64,000 bases of DNA from Bacillus sp. ISL-41 (lineage in GTDB: Bacteria > Bacillota > Bacilli > Bacillales > Cytobacillaceae): assembly GCF_018613235.1 (NCBI RefSeq), contig NZ_JAGGQP010000021.1, forward strand, positions 20,741 to 84,740. Direction: 5' to 3'. Positions 8,604-17,690 of this stretch are shown here, piece by piece. The translations under genes and the position numbers were made by a program. The number at the start of each line of letters is the position of its first letter. Positions within the stretch are counted from its first letter, which is position 1. The notes under the pieces are model-generated. The model searched no databases. It had not been told where the DNA came from and saw only the letters and a list, made by a program, of their open reading frames with translations.

Positions 8604-9986
8604 TCACTTCCTGACTATTAAACTTTCTTTCTCTACTATTGGATGAATCGAGATCTCGCTATTTTCTAGATGAAAACTAACTTTCTTATAAAGCTGGTTT
8701 GTCAGGATCGCATACTTCCCGAAAAACACCTTCGTATTGGGGAATACTCTTTCTAATACATGCAAGGATGAGTATAATCTGTCCTGCTTTTCCATTTTTA
8801 GGAACTCAAGTTCAGCGACCAATTCCGCTAAACCAGTTTCAACATTCCGCCTGGTATTGCGCTGCTTCGAGATCATTTGCTGCTGTTCTGCCTTAAGACC
8901 GCCTGCCCGGCTGCCGATTTCGACCAACTTCACTTCGATTTCTGTGAGTTTTCTAATATTGTCTTTTGCTGTTTCGATGGATTGAAGAGTTTCGATTTCC
9001 GCTTGTTCAAGCAAGGGATCCCAGCCGACAGCTAACTCTGTTTTCGTAAAAAGCTCATTGCCTAATTCCTTGACGAAAATATTTCGCCCGGCAGAGATGG
9101 TTCCCCCGATGATTGTGCCTGTACGGCAATCTACATTTCCAGAAGCAGTCAGTTTACTGTGCAGTATGGATGACTTCACAATAATATCCTGTCCCGCTTT
9201 AACATTGGCCTGGTTGAGATAATTCGCCAGCAGATTCCCTCCGGCTGTAACCTTCCCTTTCATGGCTCCGGCCACGCCGCCTTTAATTATGATATTGCCT
9301 TCTGCATGAAGATGGGCTGCTTCAACAAGACCGTCCACTACGATATCTCCGCCAGCTTTCAGCTCATATCCGCTGGGTACATTCCCTCTAATAGTAATGT
9401 TCCCGACAAAATCAATATTGCCTGTCCGTAAATCCAGATCACCATTAACCTCGAATACTGGATTGACCGAGATTGCTTTATCAGTAATGCTGACTTGTCC
9501 ATCGCAATTTGCAAAGAACTGACCGGATTCAAACATTACATTATTTCCCGGCTTCACCCGGATGGGACGCCCTGGCTTTGCAGGAATCATCCTCCCAGAG
9601 ACATCTGTCCCATGGTTTCCATTCATAGGCGGGACCACAGAAGCCAACAACTGGCCTTTTCTCACTGAGGGAATATGCATAACGGAACGAAAATTAAAAA
9701 CTTTATGGTCAGGACGACTGTTATGATGGAGTTCGTTATGCAAATACGCATCTGCACCATCCACTTTTGGCTCTCCAGCAGCAATGGTGACTGGATACCC
9801 AAAAGAATAAGGGTTCTCTGAGATTTGCGTTAACAGATCCCTTTTGACACCAAAAACGATCTTTTCAGCTTCTAAAATATCCATTAATTCCTCTATGGAA
9901 AAAGCCAATTCTTTATTTTCGGTATCCAGAATCAATTCAGCAGTAAGCCTGTCCTGTGAAAACCTTATCTTATACTCAGTCGCCAA
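8604..9986 (-). CDS. FapA/DUF342 family protein between sigD and swrB
   Basis: A 460-residue protein of the DUF342 family, related to Vibrio flagellar assembly protein A. The middle (about residues 165-310) is a run of short beta-rich repeats with motifs such as VNGDLDLRTGNIDFVG, IIIKGGV and GNVDCRTGTIIGGTISAG, suggesting a right-handed beta-helix. The C-terminal part (about 330-410) is a predicted coiled coil. A TTG start with GGAGATCAAC upstream begins 19 bases after sigD. B. subtilis lacks a gene at this spot. The place in the operon points to a role in motility or flagellar positioning, but the molecular function is unknown. Confidence 0.85.
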   Translation of the reverse strand: MATEYKIRFSQDRLTAELILDTENKELAFSIEELMDILEAEKIVFGVKRDLLTQISENPYSFGYPVTIAAGEPKVDGADAYLHNELHHNSRPDHKVFNFRSVMHIPSVRKGQLLASVVPPMNGNHGTDVSGRMIPAKPGRPIRVKPGNNVMFESGQFFANCDGQVSITDKAISVNPVFEVNGDLDLRTGNIDFVGNITIRGNVPSGYELKAGGDIVVDGLVEAAHLHAEGNIIIKGGVAGAMKGKVTAGGNLLANYLNQANVKAGQDIIVKSSILHSKLTASGNVDCRTGTIIGGTISAGRNIFVKELGNELFTKTELAVGWDPLLEQAEIETLQSIETAKDNIRKLTEIEVKLVEIGSRAGGLKAEQQQMISKQRNTRRNVETGLAELVAELEFLKMEKQDRLYSSLHVLERVFPNTKVFFGKYAILTNQLYKKVSFHLENSEISIHPIVEKESLIVRK

Positions 9987-10005
9987 GTTGATCTCCTGCC
10001 TTCTG

Positions 10006-10767
10006 TTAAGCTGTCTCTAGCCATTTTCTCAGTTTAAAGATCGCTTTTGAATGAATCTGAGAGATCCTTGAGGTTGAAAGATTCATGACTTGTCCAATCT
10101 CAGTCAGCGTTAATTCCTCTTTGTAAAACAAACTCAAGACGAGTTGTTCTTTGTCATTTAATTTCGAGACTTTTTCAGCTATCTCTTCCAGCATTTCAGA
10201 CTTTAAAAGTTTATCTTCAGGGATTTCAGCTTTTTCATCCTTTATTACGAATGACTGGTTGTCCCGTTCATCATTTTCAATTGGATGTTCATCTATCGAT
10301 AGAACATTCGCAAAAAAATGTTCATTTATTGTGGTGTAAATCTCGGTCTCTTCCATGTTCAGTTCACTGGCAATTTCTTCGATGGTCGCATTGCGCATAT
10401 ATCGCTGTTCCAGTCTCTCGATGGCTGCATCAATCTTTTTTGCTTTTTCCCTGGTACTTCTAGGCAGCCAGTCTTCCTTTCTTAATCCATCTAATATTGC
10501 TCCGCGAATCCGGAAAGAAGAATATGTATCAAATTTCAAATCCCTGTTCGGATCGAATTTTTCCAGAGCATCATATAAACCAATCATGCCAAGGCTTCTT
10601 AAATCATCTCTAGACACACTTTTCGGAAGACTCACTGAGATTCTTTGCACATGGTAGGAAACAAGTGGCATATATTTTTTTATCAGTAAATTACCCGCAT
10701 CCGGATCACGGAACTGTACCCATTTATCCCATGTTACCTGTTCTTCCGACGTGGATCCTCGTACCAT
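10006..10767 (-). CDS. sigD: RNA polymerase sigma factor SigD (sigma-28, FliA type)
   Basis: Directs transcription of late flagellar, chemotaxis and autolysin genes and is held by FlgM until the hook is finished (family knowledge). Region 2 shows SLGMIGLYDALEKFDP and the RDLKFDTYSSFRIRGAI core; region 3 has DGLRKEDWLPRS; region 4 ends with a helix-turn-helix, LTLTEIGQVMNLSTSRISQI. The ATG at 10767 is chosen because GAGGAGG lies 6 bases upstream; it gives 253 residues, as in B. subtilis (254). It follows cheD, near the end of the operon, where in B. subtilis distance from the promoter limits its level. Confidence 0.97.
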   Translation of the reverse strand: MVRGSTSEEQVTWDKWVQFRDPDAGNLLIKKYMPLVSYHVQRISVSLPKSVSRDDLRSLGMIGLYDALEKFDPNRDLKFDTYSSFRIRGAILDGLRKEDWLPRSTREKAKKIDAAIERLEQRYMRNATIEEIASELNMEETEIYTTINEHFFANVLSIDEHPIENDERDNQSFVIKDEKAEIPEDKLLKSEMLEEIAEKVSKLNDKEQLVLSLFYKEELTLTEIGQVMNLSTSRISQIHSKAIFKLRKWLETA

Positions 10768-10832
10768 TGTCATCCTCCTCACGCGCATTACGCATTATTC
10801 TTGGAAGCTGCTTACAATTTAAATTCAACGAA

Positions 10833-11330
10833 TTAAATCTCACTATTCCCTTTATTAACAGTCCTGATCTGCATCAAACCGGTTTTTGGATCAAACTCAA
10901 TCGTCCTTCCGCTATTTCCGCCTACATCCTGGGCTATAACCGGAATCCTGAGCTCCTTCAATTCCTTTAAGACTGCTTCAACATTCCTTGGCCCGATTCT
11001 CATCATGTCACTGCTTCCGGAAAACTGGAACATTTGTGCACCTCCAGCAATCTTGGCCTTAATTCCTGAAGGTCTAGCACCGACTCTCATCAGGCCATCT
11101 AAAAGTTCCTTGATGGCCGTATTAGCAAATTTTGCTTTATTCAGCGGCTCTGCCCGCGACAAAGACGAATCAGGCAGCATGATATGCGCCATGCCCGCGA
11201 CTTCTCTTGCCTGATCATACAAAACCACGCCGACACAGGAACCAAGACCTGTGGTCCGTATTAAATCCGGAACTTTAACAATGTTCATATCAGCAATACC
11301 AACTTTGATGATTTCAGCGGTTTTATACAT
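10833..11330 (-). CDS. cheD: Chemoreceptor glutamine deamidase CheD
   Basis: Deamidates receptor glutamines and binds CheC, which links it to CheY-P levels. The catalytic Cys is in TTGLGSCVGV (about residue 32) and the His in GMAHIMLPDS (about 49). Near 110-120 the KAKIAGGAQMF motif is seen. Length 165 is normal. The ATG at 11330 overlaps the end of cheC by 8 bases; a TTG directly before it is the only alternative. The overlap fits the known CheC-CheD partnership. Confidence 0.96.
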   Translation of the reverse strand: MYKTAEIIKVGIADMNIVKVPDLIRTTGLGSCVGVVLYDQAREVAGMAHIMLPDSSLSRAEPLNKAKFANTAIKELLDGLMRVGARPSGIKAKIAGGAQMFQFSGSSDMMRIGPRNVEAVLKELKELRIPVIAQDVGGNSGRTIEFDPKTGLMQIRTVNKGNSEI

Positions 11331-11964
11331 CAAGCCTTACCCCTAGCGCGGAGAAGATGATATGGAATGAATCAGGGTCCGGCAACAGGAAGAAATGTCC
11401 ATTCACACTGTCAGGCATCTGAGCATCTTCTTCATCCAACGCCGTATCTATTACGATCGCATAATCACTCACCTGGGATAATTCCAATAGTCCGAAACTG
11501 ATGACGGCTCCTACCATATCTATGCTTAAAGCCGGAACGGATGGATACAGGCTCAGCTTGGTGAAATCTGATAGTGACGAAAGATATGAACCAGATAAAA
11601 TATTCCCTAGTTCCTGGAGAGCAGACAGTGCCAGCTCATTATCCTGTTCTTCTGAAAAAGAGAATGACTGTTTTTTTATTAGTTGGCCGATATACTTCTC
11701 TGCCTGTGGGAGCGGAAGGATAAAAAACATGCTTCCCGGGGCATCGCCTTCTATTCGAAGAAATACACTCGCCACGACATTGTCCGCCCCGCCAGCAAGT
11801 TCCATGACTTCATCAAAGGATACGACCCTGACTCTGGGCACCTTCATATCAATTTTTTTATTCAATAAAGTTGATAAAGCCGTTGCAGCATGTCCTGCTC
11901 CAATATTTCCAACCTCTTTTAAAATGTCGAGGTGGATGTCCGAAATGCTTTTTAGAAAAGTCAT
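11323..11964 (-). CDS. cheC: CheY-P phosphatase CheC
   Basis: Dephosphorylates CheY-P and regulates CheD in adaptation. Two copies of the active-site pattern ExxN are present: E17-V-G-N20 in KEVGNIGAGHAATALSTLL and E118-L-G-N121 in QELGNILSGSY. Length 213 is usual (209 in B. subtilis). It begins 17 bases after cheW and overlaps cheD. The related FliY, also in this operon, carries the same duplicated pattern. Confidence 0.97.
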   Translation of the reverse strand: MTFLKSISDIHLDILKEVGNIGAGHAATALSTLLNKKIDMKVPRVRVVSFDEVMELAGGADNVVASVFLRIEGDAPGSMFFILPLPQAEKYIGQLIKKQSFSFSEEQDNELALSALQELGNILSGSYLSSLSDFTKLSLYPSVPALSIDMVGAVISFGLLELSQVSDYAIVIDTALDEEDAQMPDSVNGHFFLLPDPDSFHIIFSALGVRLDV

Positions 11965-11981
11965 AGTTCTATTCCCTTCAC

Positions 11982-12437
11982 TTACAAAGCCTTTACTTCA
12001 TCGGTTTCAAGGATTTTGTGCAAATCTATTAAAATCAATAACCTTTTATCCAAGTTGGCCACTCCATCTATATAGCCTTCTGCCTCTAAACCAACGACCT
12101 CAGGAGGAGGTTCAATCTTGCTTGTCGGGATATCGATGACATCATTTGCCCCATCTACAATCAAGCCAACTTCTTTATCTTCTATAGAAACAATAATCAC
12201 ACGAGTTCCTTCTGTGTATGCTTGTTCTCCCATTCCAAACCTGACTCTCAAATCTAATAGAGGAGTTACTACTCCCCGAAGGTTCATTACCCCTTTTACA
12301 AAGGGATTCGTATGAGGCACCCTTGTAATATGCATGATCTTTTCAATCGACTTAACCTGGCTTACAGGAACACCGTATTCTTTATCATTCAACTGGAACA
12401 CGATTACTTTTAAGTCTGACACCAAATTTTCAGCCAC
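11982..12437 (-). CDS. cheW: Chemotaxis coupling protein CheW
   Basis: Scaffold linking chemoreceptors to CheA. The 151-residue single CheW domain shows KVIVFQLNDKEYGVPVSQV, the receptor-binding NLRGVVTPLLDLR and GLIVDGANDVIDI. A GTG start with GGGAG eight bases upstream is preferred over a TTG five codons earlier. It lies 46 bases downstream of cheA. Confidence 0.95.
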   Translation of the reverse strand: MAENLVSDLKVIVFQLNDKEYGVPVSQVKSIEKIMHITRVPHTNPFVKGVMNLRGVVTPLLDLRVRFGMGEQAYTEGTRVIIVSIEDKEVGLIVDGANDVIDIPTSKIEPPPEVVGLEAEGYIDGVANLDKRLLILIDLHKILETDEVKAL

Positions 12438-12482
12438 TTTTCTCACTCCCAAAATATCATCGTCATTGTATTAACAAGGAAT

Positions 12483-14540
12483 CTATTTAATTAAGGCATT
12501 GCAATCCACAATCAATGCTACCTGTCCATCTCCAAGGATTGTTGCACCCGAGATCGCAAAAACATTCGTTAAATAATTTCCTAATGATTTAAGGACTACT
12601 TCTTGCTGTCCAATGAATGAGTCAACAATCAACCCAGCCATTTTATCTCCTTTTCGAACGATGATGACCGAGTGGAATTGATCTTCATTATGTTCTGACG
12701 GTACCTCGAAGATATCCTTTAAGAACAGCAATGGCACGACCTTGCCTCTAAAATCAATCACCTTTTGATTATGTGCATTCATGATATCAGTTTCTTTGAT
12801 TATGGCTGTCTCAATGATTGATGACAAAGGAATCGCGAATTTTTCTTTCTGGATTTCGACTAACATCACCGAAATGATTGACAATGTCAGAGGAAGCTGG
12901 ATGGAGAAAATAGTTCCCTCATTTTCCTTTGAATCAATTGAAATAGAGCCTCCCAAAGATTCGATTGTATTCTTGACAACATCCAAACCTACTCCACGCC
13001 CGGAGATATCAGATATTTTCTCCGCGGTAGAGAAGCCAGATGAAAGGATTAATTCATATGCCTGTTTATCAGTGAAGCCTGCAGCAGATTGTTCGGTGAT
13101 GATTCCCTTGCTGATGGCCTTCTGTAAAACTTTATCCCTGCTGATTCCGGCACCATCATCCTCAATTTCAATGAATACATGATTGCCGCTGTGGAAAGCG
13201 CGAAGCACCACCGTGCCCTCTTCGTTCTTGCCCTTTGCCCTGCGCACTTCAGGTGATTCAATTCCATGGTCGACTGAATTTCTCAACAAATGCACTAACG
13301 GATCACCAATTTCGTCAATTACTGTCCGATCCAATTCTGTCTCAGCACCAACGATTTCGAGGTTGATCTTTTTGTTTAAGTCTCTTGCTAACTGACGAAT
13401 CATTCTCGGGAAGCGGTTGAATACCGTTTCTACCTGAACCATCCTCATATTCAGAATAATATTTTGCAAGTCGCCGGATATCCTGGACATCCTTTCGACC
13501 GTTTCAGTAAGTTCACCATTATCCAAATCTTTGGAGATTTGCTCGAGTCTGCCGCGATCAATGACAAGCTCTTCAAATAAATTCATTAGAATATCGAGAC
13601 GTTCAATATTCACTCTTATTGTTTTGCTGCTATTTACTGGCTGTTTGGCACCGCCTTTTTTATCATGAACCGGCGCCACTTCAGATCCAATCGATTGAGT
13701 TAGGTCCGAAGCAGTTGAATCAGATACCTCATGGCCATTTGATTTTGGCAGAACTTCACCTTTCGGATCATCATTCTCATCATCAAACTCTAATGACTTA
13801 AGGTCGGTTTTGACAACCTCTGAAACTTTCATGATTTTGCTTTTAATATCCTCCGGATCCTCTTTGGAGACAATCGTAATCGAAAATTCATGATCAAATT
13901 GTTCTTCCTCCAGCTGCTCTACCGAAGGGTTTGCTTTGATTACTTCACCGATCTTCTCCAATACCTCAAAAACCATATAGACTCGAGCAGCTTTCAGCAA
14001 GCAATCTTCACGCAAAGCGATCCCAATTTCATAAACACCGAAGCCTTGTTCTTTGGACTGTTTTAAAACAGTCAGTTCAAATTCATCATAATGGGATTGC
14101 TGCTTGGCTTCTAAAACGGCTGCAACGGCAACTTCCTTATTAGCGGAACTTGACAGCGATTCCCCTTTTTCAATCAGTTTTAACTTTTCAACTGTTTCAG
14201 TGACGTCCTTTTTACCATCGCCTCCAGCCGCAATTGCCTGGACCATGTCTTCAAGGTGATCAACAGCCATGAAAATAACATCAATTATTTCAGGTGTTGT
14301 CGCCAATCTGTTATTCCTTATCCCATCAAGTACATTTTCCATTTGATGTGTAAGACTTGCCAGATCCTCGTAACCCATTGTCGCTGACATCCCTTTAAGA
14401 GTATGAGCCGACCTGAAAATTTCATTAATGATTGATAAATCCTGGGGATTTTTCTCTAATTCCAATACTTGTTCATTACAGGCCTGCAAATGTTCTTTAC
14501 TTTCTTCAATAAAGACTTCAAGATATTGATTCAATTCCAT
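12483..14540 (-). CDS. cheA: Chemotaxis histidine kinase CheA
   Basis: Phosphorylates CheY and CheB in response to chemoreceptors. Domain order in the 685 residues: HPt domain with phosphorylated His46 in FRSAHTLKG; a response-regulator-binding P2 domain (about 160-245); a dimerisation region from about 305; the ATPase domain with N box (LLRNSVDHGIESP), G1 (IEDDGAGIS) and G2 (GRGVGLDVV) motifs; and a C-terminal CheW-like domain. The ATG at 14540 has GGAGGTG about 8 bases upstream; a GTG two codons earlier is too close to it. cheB lies just upstream. Confidence 0.97.
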   Translation of the reverse strand: MELNQYLEVFIEESKEHLQACNEQVLELEKNPQDLSIINEIFRSAHTLKGMSATMGYEDLASLTHQMENVLDGIRNNRLATTPEIIDVIFMAVDHLEDMVQAIAAGGDGKKDVTETVEKLKLIEKGESLSSSANKEVAVAAVLEAKQQSHYDEFELTVLKQSKEQGFGVYEIGIALREDCLLKAARVYMVFEVLEKIGEVIKANPSVEQLEEEQFDHEFSITIVSKEDPEDIKSKIMKVSEVVKTDLKSLEFDDENDDPKGEVLPKSNGHEVSDSTASDLTQSIGSEVAPVHDKKGGAKQPVNSSKTIRVNIERLDILMNLFEELVIDRGRLEQISKDLDNGELTETVERMSRISGDLQNIILNMRMVQVETVFNRFPRMIRQLARDLNKKINLEIVGAETELDRTVIDEIGDPLVHLLRNSVDHGIESPEVRRAKGKNEEGTVVLRAFHSGNHVFIEIEDDGAGISRDKVLQKAISKGIITEQSAAGFTDKQAYELILSSGFSTAEKISDISGRGVGLDVVKNTIESLGGSISIDSKENEGTIFSIQLPLTLSIISVMLVEIQKEKFAIPLSSIIETAIIKETDIMNAHNQKVIDFRGKVVPLLFLKDIFEVPSEHNEDQFHSVIIVRKGDKMAGLIVDSFIGQQEVVLKSLGNYLTNVFAISGATILGDGQVALIVDCNALIK

Positions 14541-14559
14541 GTGCACAGCACCTCCGGCC

Positions 14560-15645
14560 TCATATATAATTCATGATCGATTGTGCGATGTTCTCTACAT
14601 CCGCTACCTCATCAACCATATTCGTTGCTATTGCTGCTTTTGGCATTCCGAAAACAATTGACGTTTCCTGGGATTCGGCGATTGCTTTTACTATGCCGTA
14701 CTTTTTCATTTCAACCAGTCCCTTGGACCCATCTGCCCCCATTCCTGTCATGATGACAGCAATTTTAGAGTAGTTCTTGATGGTACTCATAGACTCGAAC
14801 ATCACATCAACGGAAGGACGATGTCCATTTCGAGGCGGTGATTGGCTAAGACTGATTGCCAGCGATGAACCTAAACTTTTAACCTTTAAGTGAAAGCCTC
14901 CCGGAGCTATATATGCAGTCCCTTTTTGTAAAAGCTCGCCATCTTCCGCTTCCTTGACTCTAATCTGGCTTAAGGAATCCAGTCGATTGGCAAGTGACTT
15001 GGTAAAACCGGGCGGCATGTGCTGGACGATAAGGATTGGTACCTCCAAACCTTTTGGCAATGAAGTTATAACTTGCTGCAATGCTCTTGGCCCCCCGGTA
15101 GAAGTTCCAATGCAGACAATCTTTTTGGATTGGGTAAATCCCCTGGTTGTTACGTTGCTTGCTGGCTTTATCTCTGAATCTAGGGAACTCTCCAATTTCT
15201 TTCCAACAGTATTTGAATCTTCCAGGAAGTTTATTTTTGTTAGATTAGCTTTGCTTGCCGATAACACTTTTTGGATTAACTCTGTTTTGATTTTATGTAA
15301 ATCTATTGAAATGGATCCTGACGGCTTGGCCACAAAATCCACAGCACCCGCCTGAATCGCCTGCAGCGTCGTGTCCGCGCCTTCTTTCGTGGTGCTAGAA
15401 AGCATAACAACCGGCAGCGGGTGCTCCTTCATGATCAGCTTCAATACTTCCAACCCATTTAGTTTCGGCATTTCCACGTCAAGTGTAATGACATCAGGAC
15501 GGAATTCCCGGCATTTCTTAATGGCATCCTCTCCATTACGAGCCGTGCCAATAACCTCAATCTCCGGGTGTTCTGATAGAAAGTCGCTGATCAGCTTACG
15601 CATGAAAGCTGAATCATCTACGATGAGAACTCTAGTTTTTGCCAC
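14560..15645 (-). CDS. cheB: Chemoreceptor methylesterase/glutamine deamidase CheB
   Basis: Removes receptor methyl groups during adaptation. The receiver domain occupies residues 1-120 with acidic pocket D10-D11 and phosphorylated Asp56 (ITLDVEMP); the methylesterase domain follows a linker and shows the catalytic Ser in GTSTGGPRAL, His in VQHMPPGFT and Asp in MTGMGADGSKG. The start is GTG with AAAGG upstream, 7 bases after flhG ends. Length 361 is normal. CheR, its opposing methyltransferase, is not in the window. Confidence 0.97.
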   Translation of the reverse strand: MAKTRVLIVDDSAFMRKLISDFLSEHPEIEVIGTARNGEDAIKKCREFRPDVITLDVEMPKLNGLEVLKLIMKEHPLPVVMLSSTTKEGADTTLQAIQAGAVDFVAKPSGSISIDLHKIKTELIQKVLSASKANLTKINFLEDSNTVGKKLESSLDSEIKPASNVTTRGFTQSKKIVCIGTSTGGPRALQQVITSLPKGLEVPILIVQHMPPGFTKSLANRLDSLSQIRVKEAEDGELLQKGTAYIAPGGFHLKVKSLGSSLAISLSQSPPRNGHRPSVDVMFESMSTIKNYSKIAVIMTGMGADGSKGLVEMKKYGIVKAIAESQETSIVFGMPKAAIATNMVDEVADVENIAQSIMNYI

Positions 15646-15652
15646 TCGACCA

Positions 15653-16519
15653 CTACCTTTCGAAAAGGAATTGCTTCAATCTAGATGTAAAACTCCTGTT
15701 ATCTCTCTTTTCGGCATTGTAGCTCGCATTATTGATATATTTTTCGATAATCGCTGCCATTCCTTTAGAAGCTTGTGACCGTTCATTGAACATTGTAAAT
15801 GGAATCTGGCGTTTTACTGCTTCCTGTACAGTTTTATCATCCGGCAGCATTCCAAGCTTGATCGGTGTCCTTCCTAAAAATTTCCCAAGAACATCGTCCA
15901 GTCTGTCCATCGTATCGTTGCCTTCTTTGACAGAACCAGCCCTGTTGACAACCAAATAGAAAGGCAATTCTGAATCTGCAAGGTGGATGTATTTCATAGT
16001 AGCGTATGCATCCATCAGGGATGTAGGCTCTGTCGTAGTGATGACGAATATCTCGTTGACAGACAGAAGGATCGATAAAGTCTCCTCGGTCAAGCCGGCT
16101 CCCATATCAAAAATCAGATAATCATACTTTCTCAGAACTTCACTTAAACTAGAGATGAAGTAATCGACGCCAGCACGGTCCATCCTGACTAATTGGCTTA
16201 AGCCTGTCCCGCCTGAGATATATTCGACACCGTGCGGTCCCTGAAAAATTACCTCCTCCATCGATGATTTTCCTGAAAGAAAATCGGCAATGGAGAGTGA
16301 AGAACTTTTCCCCATCAAAATCTCGATATTCCCCATACCGATATCCAGATCAAACAGTAAGACCTTATAGCCTTTTTTGGCGAGGGAAATTGAGAAGTTG
16401 AGCGAGAAATTCGATTTCCCGACTCCGCCTTTTCCGCTGACCACAGCGAGTGTTTTCGCTTCCTTGGCGAGAGTGTTCGTTTTAAGTCGGTTTCTTAATT
16501 TTTCTGCCTGGTCATTCAT
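15653..16519 (-). CDS. flhG: MinD-like ATPase FlhG (YlxH), flagellar number and placement
   Basis: ParA/MinD-family ATPase that stimulates the FlhF GTPase and sets flagellar pattern. The deviant Walker A motif SGKGGVGKSN is at about residues 28-37, after an N-terminal FlhF-activating segment (QAEKLRNRLK). The switch motif IFDMGAGL and the C-terminal amphipathic region (SFTSRLKQFLFER) are present. The ATG at 16519 overlaps the flhF stop region by 8 bases, giving 288 residues. The two genes are a known functional pair. Confidence 0.94.
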   Translation of the reverse strand: MNDQAEKLRNRLKTNTLAKEAKTLAVVSGKGGVGKSNFSLNFSISLAKKGYKVLLFDLDIGMGNIEILMGKSSSLSIADFLSGKSSMEEVIFQGPHGVEYISGGTGLSQLVRMDRAGVDYFISSLSEVLRKYDYLIFDMGAGLTEETLSILLSVNEIFVITTTEPTSLMDAYATMKYIHLADSELPFYLVVNRAGSVKEGNDTMDRLDDVLGKFLGRTPIKLGMLPDDKTVQEAVKRQIPFTMFNERSQASKGMAAIIEKYINNASYNAEKRDNRSFTSRLKQFLFER

Positions 16520-17690
16520 AGGTGCTGACTCCAAGAATAGTATTTGCAATAATATTTGGCTTTGCCTCGATCAGGTCATCTGGCACATCTTGTCCATTGG
16601 TCAAATAGGCAACTCCAGTTGAAAATTTCAACGCCATATTGAGCATTGCTCCGTATACCGAAGTTTCATCAAGTTTTGTGAAAATGAATTTATCAATATG
16701 GATCAGCGAAAATTGCTGCCGGATTTCCTCCATATCTCTTTGTTTTGCCGTCAATGCCAGGACAAGATAAGTTTCCATATCCTTTCCGAAATCGATGACA
16801 TCTTTTAGGTCGTTGACATACTTTTGATTTCTGAAATTACGTCCTGCTGTATCGATGAAGACAAGGTCATAGTCTGCGAATTTATCTGTGGCAGCCTTGA
16901 AATCCTCCATGTTGTAGCAAACTTCTATTGGGACATCGAGAATTTTCGCATATGTTTTCAACTGCTCAATAGCAGCAATTCGATAGGTGTCTGTGGTGAT
17001 AAAAGCAACTTTCTTCTGGTGCTTCAATACACAATCAGCAGCGATTTTGGCCAGGGTAGTCGTTTTTCCAACGCCTGTCGGCCCAATGACATTGACAAAT
17101 TTCCTTTTAAAAGAAATTCCTTCGAATGCAAGAGGAGAAAGCTTTTCTTCAATTGCGAGCGCACACCATTCGGTTATTTCTGCTTCACTTGCAGCCGCTC
17201 CGCCGAGATACCATTTCTCAAGAAGGAATCCAGCAAATTCATCAATGGTCTCTTGATTTATATCCATATCCCTTAGGAACTGAATTTGCCTGCTGATTGG
17301 TTCTGGTAATGAGACTCCTTCGATTTTTCCTGATTCCTTTAGCAATTCCTTCAGCTGTGAAATTTCTTTCAGAAGTTCCTTGTCGGCTTTTTGCGGTGTT
17401 TCCATTACAGGTTTCAACTGAACAGTTGGTGAACCCTTTTTAGATACTTCTCTCATTACCACAGGGCGAGTAAATTTACCTAGTTGATCCACACTGGCTG
17501 CCTTTGTACTTAAGTCCGTGTCTGGATCGATGGCAGCAATAACCTCAATGCTATTTTTCTTAAAAAAGCCCATGAATCCTCCGGTCTGGACGACACGGGA
17601 ATTAAGAATCACTGCCTCATTGCCCAGCTCTCCCCTGACGAGTTTCATTGCTTCAGGCATGGATGAAGCTGTATACTTTTTCACTTTCAT
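16512..17690 (-). CDS. flhF: SRP-family GTPase FlhF, flagellar site selection
   Basis: Third SRP-type GTPase besides Ffh and FtsY; marks where flagella are built. It has a B domain at about 1-100, a low-complexity linker, an N domain and the G domain with P-loop GPTGVGKTT at 203-211, DTAGR near 284-288 and TKLDE near 348-352. Length 392 is somewhat longer than the B. subtilis protein (366), mainly in the linker. The ATG overlaps the flhA stop as ATGA, and flhG overlaps its end. Confidence 0.96.
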   Translation of the reverse strand: MKVKKYTASSMPEAMKLVRGELGNEAVILNSRVVQTGGFMGFFKKNSIEVIAAIDPDTDLSTKAASVDQLGKFTRPVVMREVSKKGSPTVQLKPVMETPQKADKELLKEISQLKELLKESGKIEGVSLPEPISRQIQFLRDMDINQETIDEFAGFLLEKWYLGGAAASEAEITEWCALAIEEKLSPLAFEGISFKRKFVNVIGPTGVGKTTTLAKIAADCVLKHQKKVAFITTDTYRIAAIEQLKTYAKILDVPIEVCYNMEDFKAATDKFADYDLVFIDTAGRNFRNQKYVNDLKDVIDFGKDMETYLVLALTAKQRDMEEIRQQFSLIHIDKFIFTKLDETSVYGAMLNMALKFSTGVAYLTNGQDVPDDLIEAKPNIIANTILGVSTYE

